Part shown: positions 17,414 through 26,364 of the stretch, piece after piece
How the letters are laid out: every line of letters starts with the position of its first letter
How positions within the stretch are numbered: position 1 is the stretch's first letter
From: Actinokineospora baliensis
Lineage (GTDB): Bacteria > Actinomycetota > Actinomycetes > Mycobacteriales > Pseudonocardiaceae
Direction of reading: 5' to 3'
DNA: 64,000 bases
NCBI RefSeq assembly: GCF_016907695.1
Contig: NZ_JAFBCK010000001.1
Location: forward strand, 868,001 to 932,000
Program-made: the position numbers and the translations under genes
The notes under the pieces: model-generated
What the model was told of the DNA's origin: nothing
The model's input: the letters and a program-made list of their open reading frames with translations, nothing else
Database searches by the model: none

Positions 17414-17423
17414 ATGTATACAC
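17414..17423 (-). promoter_or_regulatory. Candidate PadR operator/-10 region
   Basis: The perfect palindrome TGTATACA (17415-17422) lies about 20 bases upstream of the padR start in a locally AT-rich patch. PadR operators commonly contain ATGT/ACAT half-sites, and the same bases could serve as a -10 element read leftward. The assignment is by position and pattern only. Confidence 0.4.
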
Positions 17424-17461
17424 GCGGGGAATAGCGCGATGATCAGCGAGAACGCGGCGGA

Positions 17462-17830
17462 TCAGCAGGCGCAGAGGCAGAACGGGTGCCCGGCGGGGTC
17501 GGCGTAGACCCAGAACGAGGTGCTCGAGGAGTCCAGCAGCCGGGCACCGAGCGCGACGGCCCGCTCGTGCCCGGCGGCGAGGTCGCTCACCTCCAGGTCC
17601 AGGTGCAGCATCTGCTGCCGCTCGGGGTTCGGCCAGGTCGGCGGCTCGTAGCCGTCGATGCGCTGGAAGTCGATCCGGCCGTCCTCGCCCCGGATGGTGG
17701 ACCAGGCGTTGTCCGGGTCGGGCTTGGCGTCCTTCGGCCAGTCCAGCAGTTCGGCGTAGAAGCCGGAGAGCGCGAGCGGGTCGGGGCAGTCGAGCACGAC
17801 GGTGGACAGGCGCGGAACAGCGGTAGTCAT
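17462..17830 (-). CDS. VOC-superfamily (glyoxalase-like) protein
   Basis: A 122-residue protein with two beta-alpha-beta-beta-beta modules of the vicinal-oxygen-chelate fold. It opens with TVVLDCPDPLALSGFYAELL, the second module begins near MLHLDLEVSDLAAGHERAVALGA, and it closes with the typical YADPAGHPFCLC. The position of the metal-binding residues is compatible with this fold, but many actinobacterial members have no known activity. It is divergent from the CGNR gene, with about 90 bases between the starts. Confidence 0.82.
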   Translation of the reverse strand: MTTAVPRLSTVVLDCPDPLALSGFYAELLDWPKDAKPDPDNAWSTIRGEDGRIDFQRIDGYEPPTWPNPERQQMLHLDLEVSDLAAGHERAVALGARLLDSSSTSFWVYADPAGHPFCLCAC

Positions 17831-17918
17831 GGATCCTCCCGGGGTGGACGTAACCAGCTAAGCGAGTATGAGAGTTAGCGTCCGCGGGAGCAACCAGTAT
17901 TCGGCCTACAGTGGTGTC

Positions 17919-18386
17919 GTGAGTAGCGCTGAGGACAGCGGCGATGTGGGACTGGTCCTCGACTTCCTGAACACCGTCGACTTCGAGCGGCACACCGACG
18001 TGCTCGCCGATCCCGCGGCCTGGCGGGCCTGGCTGGTCGACCACGCCCTGGCCGATGACGCGGCGGCCCTGGTGAGCAGGGACGGTCTGCGCGCGGCGAT
18101 CGGCGGCCACCCGGCCGCACCCCCACCGCCGGTCGCGGTCCGGGTCGAACTGGTCGACCGGACACCGACCCTGGTCGCGACCACCGTCACCGGCGCCGTG
18201 CTGGCCGCGGCCACCCGGCTCGCCGTGCTCGGCGAGTGGCACCGGATCAAGATCTGCCCGGCCGACGACTGCCGGTGGGCGTTCTTCGACCGCTCCCGCA
18301 ACCGGTCCCGCACCTGGTGCTCGATGCGGGTGTGCGGCAACCGGGAGAAGGCCAGGGCTTGGCGCGAGCGGGCCAAGCTCGGCTGA
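17919..18386 (+). CDS. CGNR zinc-finger regulator (ABATE/DUF1470 type)
   Basis: A 155-residue protein. Its N-terminal part (LVLDFLNTVDFE and following helices) is the stress-associated ABATE domain. Its C-terminal 40 residues are a CGNR zinc finger with Cys residues in ICPADDCRWAFFD and RTWCSMRVCGNREKARA. These proteins are thought to bind DNA and sense small molecules. The middle of the ABATE domain seems short relative to usual members (about 190 residues). I chose the GTG at 17919, which starts just ahead of the conserved region. Confidence 0.83.
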   Translation: MSSAEDSGDVGLVLDFLNTVDFERHTDVLADPAAWRAWLVDHALADDAAALVSRDGLRAAIGGHPAAPPPPVAVRVELVDRTPTLVATTVTGAVLAAATRLAVLGEWHRIKICPADDCRWAFFDRSRNRSRTWCSMRVCGNREKARAWRERAKLG

Positions 18387-18399
18387 CCCCGGCGACCGG

Positions 18400-19665
18400 C
18401 TAGCCGATCAGCTGGGCGACCGCGTAGATCAGCAGACCGGCCAGCGCACCGACGACGGTGCCGTTGATCCGGATGAACTGCAGGTCGCGACCGACCTGCA
18501 GTTCGACCTTGCGCGCCGTCTCGTCGGCGTCCCAGCGCTGCACGGTGTCGGTGATCAGGGTGGTGATCTCGTCGCGGTAGTTGAGCACGATGTACGCGGC
18601 CGCGCCCTCCAGCCAGCCGTCGGCCTTGGTGCGCAGGCCGTCGTCGTCGGCCAGCCTGGTCCCGAGCGTGATCAGGCCCGCGCGGACCCGGGTGCGCAGT
18701 TCGCTCGACGGGTCCTCGGCGGCGTCGAGCAGCATCTTCTTGGCGGTGGACCAGGTGGAGCCGATGAGGTTCTGCACCTGGGGGTGCTCGAGCACCTGCT
18801 GCTTGACGGTTTCCGCCCTGGCCATCGCCTTGGGGTCGTGCTGCAGGTCGGCGGCGAACTCGCCGAGGAAGGTGTCCAGGGCGACCCGCATCGGGTGGTT
18901 GACGTCGGTCTTCACCGCCCAGGCGAAGTTCAGCACCTCGCCGTAGACCTTGTCGGCCACCAGCGAGTCGAAGAACTTCGGCGACCAGGACGGCGCCCGG
19001 TCCGACACCACGGTCATGACCTGGTCGTGGTTGCCCTTGACCCACTCGTAGGCGCGGTCGCACATCAGGTCGACCAGCTTGTGGTGCGATCCGTCGGCGA
19101 ACACCCGCTCGAGCAGCGTGCCCAGCGGCGGCCCCCACGGCACCCCCACGATGCGGGACACGACGGCCTGCTCGACCACGGCCTGCACGTCGTCGTCGCG
19201 CAGCACCGTGACCGCCCCGCGCATCACCGTGGCCAGCTCCGAGGTCACCCGCTCGGCGTTGGCGGGCTTGGCCAGCCACTGCCCGAACCGGGCGGCGACC
19301 CCGACCCGGCGCAACCGCTCCCGCACGACCTGCTCGGACAGGAAGTTCGTGCCGACGAACTCACCGAGGCTGTCGCCGAGCGCGTCCTTGCGGGTCGGGA
19401 TGATCGCCGTGTGCGGGATCGGCAACCCGAGCGGCCTGCGGAACAGCGCCGTGACGGCGAACCAGTCGGCCAGCGCACCGACCATCCCCGCCTCGGCGGC
19501 CGCCTTCAGGTACCCCACCCAGCCAGGTGCGCCAGCCGCCTGCCAGAGCGTCGCGACCAGGAAGATGACCGTCGCCGCGCCGAGGAAGGCCAGGGCCACG
19601 AGTTTCATCCGACGCAGCGCGAGCCGCTTCTCGACCTCGCCGGGGACCGGTGCCAGTTGCTCCAC
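18400..19665 (-). CDS. DUF445 membrane protein
   Basis: A 421-residue protein with an N-terminal membrane helix (residues 25-43), the DUF445 signature around AGMVGALADWFAVTALFRRPLGLPIPHTAIIPTRK (only part of it is conserved as a contiguous motif), a long helical middle and a C-terminal membrane helix (about 400-420). The domain lies between two membrane anchors. Function is unknown; the family is widespread and single-copy in many bacteria. It converges on the CGNR gene with a 13-base gap and is divergent from the aminotransferase gene. Confidence 0.85.
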   Translation of the reverse strand: MEQLAPVPGEVEKRLALRRMKLVALAFLGAATVIFLVATLWQAAGAPGWVGYLKAAAEAGMVGALADWFAVTALFRRPLGLPIPHTAIIPTRKDALGDSLGEFVGTNFLSEQVVRERLRRVGVAARFGQWLAKPANAERVTSELATVMRGAVTVLRDDDVQAVVEQAVVSRIVGVPWGPPLGTLLERVFADGSHHKLVDLMCDRAYEWVKGNHDQVMTVVSDRAPSWSPKFFDSLVADKVYGEVLNFAWAVKTDVNHPMRVALDTFLGEFAADLQHDPKAMARAETVKQQVLEHPQVQNLIGSTWSTAKKMLLDAAEDPSSELRTRVRAGLITLGTRLADDDGLRTKADGWLEGAAAYIVLNYRDEITTLITDTVQRWDADETARKVELQVGRDLQFIRINGTVVGALAGLLIYAVAQLIG

Positions 19666-19694
19666 GCCCCCATTCTCCGTGAGGATTGGCTACC

Positions 19695-20861
<1,167 letters not shown>

Positions 20862-20882
20862 ATGCGCATCACCTTCCTTTCT

Positions 20883-20910
20883 GCCGCTGTGTCCAGGAAG
20901 CCACAGCGGC
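20883..20910 (+). terminator. Hairpin after the aminotransferase gene
   Basis: A 9-bp perfect stem (20883-20891 with 20902-20910) with a 10-base loop lies 21 bases after the stop. Confidence 0.55.
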
Positions 20911-21079
20911 AACCGGGCTGTCATCACTCGAAATGGTGATTGCCGGTTATCCACAACGGCCAAATTAATCCACAGGCTGAGAACCAGGAGCATTTCACAC
21001 CTTCGAGGGGCAGCGGGAGCGGCGACCCGAGGGGTCCCGTCTGAAGCGGCATCGAGTCCACTTCAGAAGGGAGAGCAGC

Positions 21080-21646
21080 GTGAACGCACCGTCCACTCCA
21101 GACCTGCTGCACGCCGCGCTCGACGGGGACCAGACCGCGTGGCGGGCTCTGGTTACCCGCTACGCCCCGCTCGTATGGCAAGTGGCGCGGGCACATCGAC
21201 TCACCCTCGCCGACGCGGCGGACGTCAGCCAGCACACCTGGATCACCCTCGCCGAGAAGGCTGGGTCCATCCGCGCCCCGGAGCGCTTGGCCGCCTGGCT
21301 GACCACTACCGCACGGCGCGAATGCCTAAGAGTGATCAGCGCACGCCCGCGTGAAATCTCGACAGACCGAATCGACTGGATAGTTACACGCGAAGACCAC
21401 GGCCCAGAGGCATCCGTTCTGCGATCCGATCGAGATGACCTCTTGTGGCGCGCCTTCGAACAACTCACCCAGCGCTGCCGTCAACTGCTGGGCCTAATGG
21501 CGTTCGCGCCGGAGCTTAGTTACGCACAATTGGCTAGGGCGGCTGGTGTGGCCAACGCCAGCGTGAGCACTACTCGATCCCGGTGCCTAGATGTCATGCG
21601 TCGCAAGCTGGCCATCTTGGGCCTACCGGAGGGGGCGACGGGATGA
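21080..21646 (+). CDS. ECF RNA polymerase sigma factor of a CHAT-associated module
   Basis: A 188-residue ECF sigma factor. Region 2 covers residues 15-80 (WRALVTRYAPLVWQVARAH, then ADVSQHTWITLAE) and region 4 covers 120-180 (LSYAQLARAAGVANASVSTTRSRCLDVMRRKL). A linker rich in Asp and Arg joins them. It heads a tight operon: the next gene starts within its stop codon (ATGA overlap) and encodes a 132-residue protein in the position expected of an anti-sigma or cofactor, followed by a TPR-CHAT protein. The GTG start follows GAAGGGAGAG. Its target promoter is unknown. As I recall, the combination recurs in actinobacteria, but this needs a neighbourhood search. Confidence 0.87.
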   Translation: MNAPSTPDLLHAALDGDQTAWRALVTRYAPLVWQVARAHRLTLADAADVSQHTWITLAEKAGSIRAPERLAAWLTTTARRECLRVISARPREISTDRIDWIVTREDHGPEASVLRSDRDDLLWRAFEQLTQRCRQLLGLMAFAPELSYAQLARAAGVANASVSTTRSRCLDVMRRKLAILGLPEGATG

Positions 21647-22041
21647 CCCCCGACGACGAACTGCTCACTGAGCTGCGCGCGGTGCTGGACCGCCTAGACC
21701 CGATGCCTGGCCGAGTTCGGGACGCGGCTATAGCCGCTGGCGCGCTCCTAGGCATCAACTGGGCGGAGCTGGACCTCATCGCGGCACCGTGCGTCCCCGT
21801 CCGCGGCGTGCGCGAGGCGTGGCGGGGCGATGGCCTAGTGGTCGAGCTAAGCAACCGGATCACCGGGCTCGTGACCCGCGACATGGGCATCACCCACGTC
21901 GAACTGCACTCCAGGGATGGCGCGGCGATCTTGCGCCTAGACGCGTTCGGGACGTTCTCCGCGGACCTGCCCGACGGCCGAGTCCGGCTTGTGTTGCACC
22001 GCAGCAACGCCGTACCGCTCGTATCGCCATGGCTGCGTTGA
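21643..22041 (+). CDS. Small protein between ECF sigma factor and CHAT protein
   Basis: A 132-residue soluble protein with two parts: an N-terminal helical segment (DDELLTELRAVLDRLDPMPGRVRDAA, then a WAELDLIAAP segment) and a beta-rich C-terminus (VVELSNRITGL, THVELHSRDGAAILRLDAFGTFSADLPDGRVRLVLHR). There is no membrane segment and no zinc-binding HxxxCxxC anti-sigma motif. I do not recognise a named family. Its overlaps with the sigma gene (4 bases) and with the CHAT gene (13 bases) imply stoichiometric production with both. A role as regulator or adaptor linking the CHAT protein to the sigma factor is an inference. Confidence 0.72.
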   Translation: MTPDDELLTELRAVLDRLDPMPGRVRDAAIAAGALLGINWAELDLIAAPCVPVRGVREAWRGDGLVVELSNRITGLVTRDMGITHVELHSRDGAAILRLDAFGTFSADLPDGRVRLVLHRSNAVPLVSPWLR

Positions 22042-24011
22042 CGTGGAAAGCCCTACAGGCATCTGCCGTAGCGCTGCACGAAACAGGTAAGACCCGCCAG
22101 GCAAGGGCTGTAGCCGAAGCCGCCCTAGCGGCGACCTCCTCCGAAGATGAGCGCACAGAGTCGCAGCTGGCCCTAGCCTGGATCTACCACCAGCTAGGGA
22201 GCAGCGAGTCGAGCGCGCGAGTCATCGAGCAAGTTCGCGATCCACGCGCAGACTGCCTAAGAGGACTCCTCTTGTGCCAAGACGGTCGCCACGCTGCGGC
22301 ACTACCTGCTCTTGAAGCGTCCTCGATCAACTCGTCCCTAGAGCCACGATGGAGAGCCAACGCACTTGTTGGCCTTGGTGTCTCTGCGGCCTACCTGCAA
22401 AGGTTCACCCAGGCGAACCAGGCGCTCGAAGATGCCTACGCGCTCTACATCGGACTAGGCGAGCTTGAACGCGCTGCGACCTGCAGGCACAACCAGGGCT
22501 TCGTCGCGGCAGAAGCCGGAGACCTTCCGAAGGCGTTGGCGCTGTACGAATCAGCAGACATAGACCCCGCCAAGCGGCCAGAAGTGCTTGTCGACCGTGC
22601 AAGGGCCCTGATGGGTAGCGGCCTACTGCAGGAAGCCGAGGTAGCCCTGTCGCGAGCAGGCAGGCTGCTGGGAGCAGCGGGACGCGGACCTGCCTACAAC
22701 GACGCCATGCTCACCTACAGCTGGTGTTGCCTACGCGCGGGTAGGCCAGCCGCTGCTCGAACCGCTGCCGAGTCGGTCGATACACGCGAGGGGCGGGCTC
22801 TAGCCGCCTACGCGCGCATGGCGGCAGGCGAGCAAGTCGACATCAGCCGAATCGTCGCCGATTGCGATCCGATCATGGCGGCCCGGTTGCGGTTGGCAGC
22901 CAATCAACCCGCACTGGTCGCCGGTGGGTGTTCCTCTCCAGTCCCTGCTCTCCGAGCCCTTGGCTGGCTGGCGCGAGCACAGTTGGCCACTACGGGCGCT
23001 GCTGCGCTCACTGCCTGCCGAAACGGCCTACGCGCCGACCCACGCTCGATCGAACTCGCGGCTGCAGGGCTGGCAGCTGCTACTCGCCCGCAGGCAGTCT
23101 TCACCTGGGTAGAGCGAGAACGCGCAGCTCTCGACGGACTTGAGAAGGTTCTTACCCCAGCTGAGATCGTCAACGCTCTTAGCGACAAGACCCTGCTGAA
23201 CTTCTACAACCACAACGGATCAACGTCTGCAGTTTCCGTTGTCGATGGCCGGTTCCGGACACACACCCTCGGCCGGGTAGACCCCTCGGCTGTCCGAGCT
23301 GCGCTGACTCTCCTCGCCACTACCGGTCAAGGCGAAGATGCCGCCAATCGCGCTCTTAGCGAGTTGGACGAACAGATCTTCTCGACAGTCGACATACCTA
23401 GGCGACCGCTGGTGATCCTGACGAGGGAACTGCACCAGATCCCGTGGGGCGCGCTCCCGACGCTGCGCGGGTTGCCAGTCGTGACCGCCCCATCAGCTCA
23501 TCACTGGCTACGAGCCGCAGGGCCTATCCCACCTGGCCACCTCTGGGTTGCAGGGCCACGGCTAAAGCACGCCGAATCCGAAGCTAGGCAGTTACACGAG
23601 GAGCACGGGGGCACGTTGCTCGTAGGTACTGATGCGACCGTAGACGCTGTGCTCGCCGCTATGGGCGACGTAGGCACTGCGCACATCGCCGCGCATTGTG
23701 CGCACCGCCCGGGCGCGCCTCTCTTCTCGTCGCTAGAACTGGCAGACGGACACCTATACGGCCACCACGTGGCGCGGGTCCCGCGACTACCCGCGCGGGT
23801 AGTGCTGTCCGCGTGTGAATCCGCCCTTGACCTGCCGAGGGTGTTCCTCGACCACGGCAGTCGCTCGGTCATAGCCAGCACGCTGCCCGTGGTGGACGCC
23901 AGTGCATCCGAACTAGTGGGCCGCTTGCACCGACGTCTAGCCGAAGGCGCTGATGCCGGGGTCGCGCTGGCTGGGCAGGCCACCCTCGGGTTTGTCGTGG
24001 TCGGCCGCTGA
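22029..24011 (+). CDS. TPR-CHAT domain protein (caspase-like protease fold)
   Basis: A 660-residue protein. Residues 1-370 are helical tetratricopeptide-like repeats (for example ALVGLGVSAAYLQRFTQANQAL and RAATCRHNQGFVAAEAGDLP). Residues from about 400 form a CHAT domain: the His motif HIAAHCAH (candidate catalytic His556; the usual Gly after it is Cys) and the Cys motif VLSACES (Cys596). CHAT proteins are caspase-superfamily proteases such as separase and Csx29. It is translated in overlap with the 132-residue protein and linked to an ECF sigma factor. CTA leucine codons, rare in the polysaccharide locus, are abundant, and codon 23592-23594 is TTA. Its last 75 bases are antisense to the subtilase gene. 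Confidence 0.87.
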   Translation: MAALTWKALQASAVALHETGKTRQARAVAEAALAATSSEDERTESQLALAWIYHQLGSSESSARVIEQVRDPRADCLRGLLLCQDGRHAAALPALEASSINSSLEPRWRANALVGLGVSAAYLQRFTQANQALEDAYALYIGLGELERAATCRHNQGFVAAEAGDLPKALALYESADIDPAKRPEVLVDRARALMGSGLLQEAEVALSRAGRLLGAAGRGPAYNDAMLTYSWCCLRAGRPAAARTAAESVDTREGRALAAYARMAAGEQVDISRIVADCDPIMAARLRLAANQPALVAGGCSSPVPALRALGWLARAQLATTGAAALTACRNGLRADPRSIELAAAGLAAATRPQAVFTWVERERAALDGLEKVLTPAEIVNALSDKTLLNFYNHNGSTSAVSVVDGRFRTHTLGRVDPSAVRAALTLLATTGQGEDAANRALSELDEQIFSTVDIPRRPLVILTRELHQIPWGALPTLRGLPVVTAPSAHHWLRAAGPIPPGHLWVAGPRLKHAESEARQLHEEHGGTLLVGTDATVDAVLAAMGDVGTAHIAAHCAHRPGAPLFSSLELADGHLYGHHVARVPRLPARVVLSACESALDLPRVFLDHGSRSVIASTLPVVDASASELVGRLHRRLAEGADAGVALAGQATLGFVVVGR

Positions 24012-25115
24012 GCGGGCCAGCACGGCGGCCACCTGTGGGGCGGCGAACGAGGTCCCGCTCCACCGTGCGGCCCCGTAGACGCGTTGGCCACCGACCAGCC
24101 GCACATGTGCACTCACGACGTCGACACCGGGGGCGGTGTGGTCTACCCACTCACCGCGGTTGGAGAACGGCGCCAAGGTGCCATCTGGTCCTGATGCGGC
24201 CACCGCGGTCACAGCAGGCAAGGCAGCGGGCCAGAACGGCCGCGTAGTGCCGGTGTTGCCCGCGGCCGCGACCACCGTCGGCCAGAAGGCCAACTCGTCG
24301 GCGAGAACCGGCGGGCAGCGGTTGTCGGTCGTATGGCACCCCGCGCTGATCAGGAGGACGTCGATGCGCTCACCACGAGCGGCAGCCAGGTATCGCGCTC
24401 TACGTAGCGTTGACGCAACAGCCCGGTCATCTGCCAGCCCTTGCGCCGACAGAACCGGGTACTGGCGGATCGTCACACCCGGTGCATGTCGCAGGAGGAC
24501 GCCCGCGACGAAGGTTCCGTGGCCCGCCTGCGGGTCAGCGGCGCCATCACCGTCACCGTCCAAGACCTCTAGGCCCCAGTCACCGAACCAAGGCCGGTCG
24601 ACGAACCACGGGTGTGGATCGATGCCGGTGTCGAGGACGAGCACTGTCGCCTGTTTCGCCCACGTCTCCCGTGGGGGTTCCGGCGGTAGGTCGGCCGCGA
24701 CGGGCTCTGCCCCGGTGCCATGCAGCACGGGCGCGCCCGTCAGGACCGTGTGGACATGGTTGACCGAGATCGGTACGCGATCCGCCATGTCAGCGGCGAC
24801 CTGGACGCAGTCAACACCCGCGCGTAGGCGCACCACCGCGTGCTCGGCGGGGTCGACCGATTCGATCCAGCGGTCCAGAGCGCGCACGGTCTTCGGCAGC
24901 GCGGCGCGCGGCACGACCAGTTGTCCCGGGCGCAGCAGGCACTCGCCCGGCCCATCGGGATCGTGCAAGACCAAATCACGTTCGTGTTCGGCCAGTCGGG
25001 ACAGTGCCGTCGCGGAGGCCGCGCTGCGGTCGGTGTGCACAACGGACACCGTGACGTCGCAACCACGCACTCGCTCGGAAGAGGCGGCACATTCACCCGG
25101 TCCGGTGGATTCCAC
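23937..25115 (-). CDS. S8-family subtilisin-like serine protease, no signal peptide
   Basis: A 392-residue subtilase with a complete triad: Asp162 in VLVLDTGID, His199 in AGHGTFVAG, oxyanion Asn287 in AAAGNTG and Ser356 in WSGTSFAAPQ. Residues 1-150 precede the catalytic core and look like a pro-domain or adaptor; there is no signal peptide or membrane segment, so it probably acts in the cytoplasm, unlike mycosins. It converges on the TPR-CHAT gene and overlaps it by 75 bases, and it is likely part of the same sigma/CHAT module. The start is uncertain: GTG at 25115 or GTG at 25049, neither with a good ribosome site. Confidence 0.86.
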   Translation of the reverse strand: MESTGPGECAASSERVRGCDVTVSVVHTDRSAASATALSRLAEHERDLVLHDPDGPGECLLRPGQLVVPRAALPKTVRALDRWIESVDPAEHAVVRLRAGVDCVQVAADMADRVPISVNHVHTVLTGAPVLHGTGAEPVAADLPPEPPRETWAKQATVLVLDTGIDPHPWFVDRPWFGDWGLEVLDGDGDGAADPQAGHGTFVAGVLLRHAPGVTIRQYPVLSAQGLADDRAVASTLRRARYLAAARGERIDVLLISAGCHTTDNRCPPVLADELAFWPTVVAAAGNTGTTRPFWPAALPAVTAVAASGPDGTLAPFSNRGEWVDHTAPGVDVVSAHVRLVGGQRVYGAARWSGTSFAAPQVAAVLARSAADHDKPEGGLPSQRDPGISAFG

Positions 25116-25269
25116 GGTGGGTGATCAAGGCGATGGTGGGTTCCGCGCACCCGGCGCCCCGCACCGTCTTTCCGGGTGGAACACACGCGGTTAGGGTGCA
25201 GAAGGATGGCCCGGTGCTGGATAGTGACCTGGTCACACCGGTCTGTGGCGGATCGAAGAGGGAACCGGG

Positions 25270-26046
25270 ATGGCGGTGATGCGCGTGGCACGGTCAGTCG
25301 TCGGGTCGCGACTGCTGTTCCGGCTCGCGGTCACCGGTGGGTTGGTGGTGGTCGCGTGGGTGATGGCGCTGCTCTTCGCGAGCACCGCGTCCGCGGACAC
25401 CGGGATGGGCTTGCACGCGCCGCCGAACAACGGCGAGTCCGCCTACTCGGGGACCGTCGCCAGCACCAACCACGCCACGGGTCGCCCTAGCGCGCAGACC
25501 GCACAGACCGCCGTCTCCGGTGCCGTCACGAACGCTCCGTCAGAGACGACCGGCGGGACCGTGGTGAACAAGGTCCCCCCACCGCCACCCATCGTGGTCA
25601 CGGTGCCCGCCGCTCCAGTCAGTGCCCCCACCCCCGTAGCCGCAGCAGCCCCTGCCGAGCCGCAGGCCGTGCCCGCGCGCAAGAGCGTCAAGGCGCACAA
25701 GCACACCTCTAAGGCTCATCGGGTCGCTACTACGAGCCACAGACCCAGCGCGGTGCCGCCGCCTCAGGCGGCGCCGCCCGCCAAGCCCAAGCCCTCGGCT
25801 GACGGGCCCCAGGCCGAGTCTGACAAGACACCACTGCTCCCCATGCCCCCCGCTCCGGTCTGCCCTGCGGCACCGGGCTCAGCAGCGGCACCGACCTGCG
25901 ACAACAGCGGTCATGCCCGGGGCCAGCTCGGCGATCTCGGCGACCGCGCGCGGGTAGTGCCGCCGTACGCGACAGGCGTAACGTCGAGCAACGCGATGCA
26001 GCCACCGGGCGACGTCACCGGTCTGCTCAGCTCCTCGCCCGACTGA
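25270..26046 (+). CDS. Secreted or membrane-anchored Pro/Ala-rich hypothetical protein
   Basis: A 258-residue protein. Residues 1-42 form a basic start followed by a hydrophobic helix ending in FASTASADT, a plausible signal-peptidase site. The rest is disordered: rich in Pro, Ala, Ser and Thr, with a His/Lys patch near residues 140-155 and one Cys pair near the C-terminus. No family is recognised. Ribosome site GAGGGA precedes the ATG. It is followed by a series of hairpins. It is divergent from the subtilase gene, which raises but does not prove a link. Confidence 0.65.
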   Translation: MAVMRVARSVVGSRLLFRLAVTGGLVVVAWVMALLFASTASADTGMGLHAPPNNGESAYSGTVASTNHATGRPSAQTAQTAVSGAVTNAPSETTGGTVVNKVPPPPPIVVTVPAAPVSAPTPVAAAAPAEPQAVPARKSVKAHKHTSKAHRVATTSHRPSAVPPPQAAPPAKPKPSADGPQAESDKTPLLPMPPAPVCPAAPGSAAAPTCDNSGHARGQLGDLGDRARVVPPYATGVTSSNAMQPPGDVTGLLSSSPD

Positions 26047-26136
26047 CCCGGGCCGATCCAACAGGACCGGTCTGCCCACGACCGGTCGCTCCCCGCGGCA
26101 CCACCCGCGCGGAGCCTTCTCCGAGCCATCCCCCTA

Positions 26137-26267
26137 CCCGATCTGCCGACCGCGCCCGGTCAGATCGGGACCTGGCCCCGGCGCCGCGATGCCCCCGCGG
26201 CGCCGGGGCTCCCCCCTCGGCCACCCCTGGTGGTCGGCACAACGCGGGGCTGTGCCGACCACCGGGG
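26137..26267. terminator. Three tandem perfect hairpins
   Basis: The stems are 26137-26145/26161-26169 (9 bp), 26176-26188/26196-26208 (13 bp, 7-base loop) and 26225-26241/26251-26267 (17 bp with one G-T pair, 9-base loop). They can act as stacked terminators for the secreted-protein gene (+) and the MocR gene (-). Three in a row is more than a simple terminator needs. Confidence 0.6.
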
Positions 26268-26282
26268 TCCTGCCGAGGTCGA

Positions 26283-26335
26283 AGCGCACTGGTTGGCGAA
26301 AGGTCCAAACAACTACGCCATCCAGCGCACTGGTT
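26283..26335. repeat. 12-bp direct repeat AGCGCACTGGTT
   Basis: Exact copies occur at 26283-26294 and 26324-26335, 41 bases apart, downstream of the hairpin array. They may form a protein-binding site, but no promoter is evident here. Confidence 0.5.
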
Positions 26336-26364
26336 TTGTACCGCTTCGGCCGCGCCAGGGCCAG

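Larger units (their letters stand above)
26047..26364. other. Gene-free region packed with hairpins and repeats
   Basis: About 320 bases with no supported gene lie between the secreted-protein stop and the end of the MocR gene. From left to right it holds a doubled palindrome GACCGGTC (26065-26072 and 26080-26087), three perfect stem-loops (26137-26169, 26176-26208, 26225-26267), and a 12-base direct repeat (26283-26294 and 26324-26335). Confidence 0.7.

Noticed and set aside
20947..20955. TTATCCACA, a DnaA-box consensus, ahead of the ECF sigma gene
   Set aside because: It is a lone box with only a weak second match nearby, so I do not call an origin or DnaA control.
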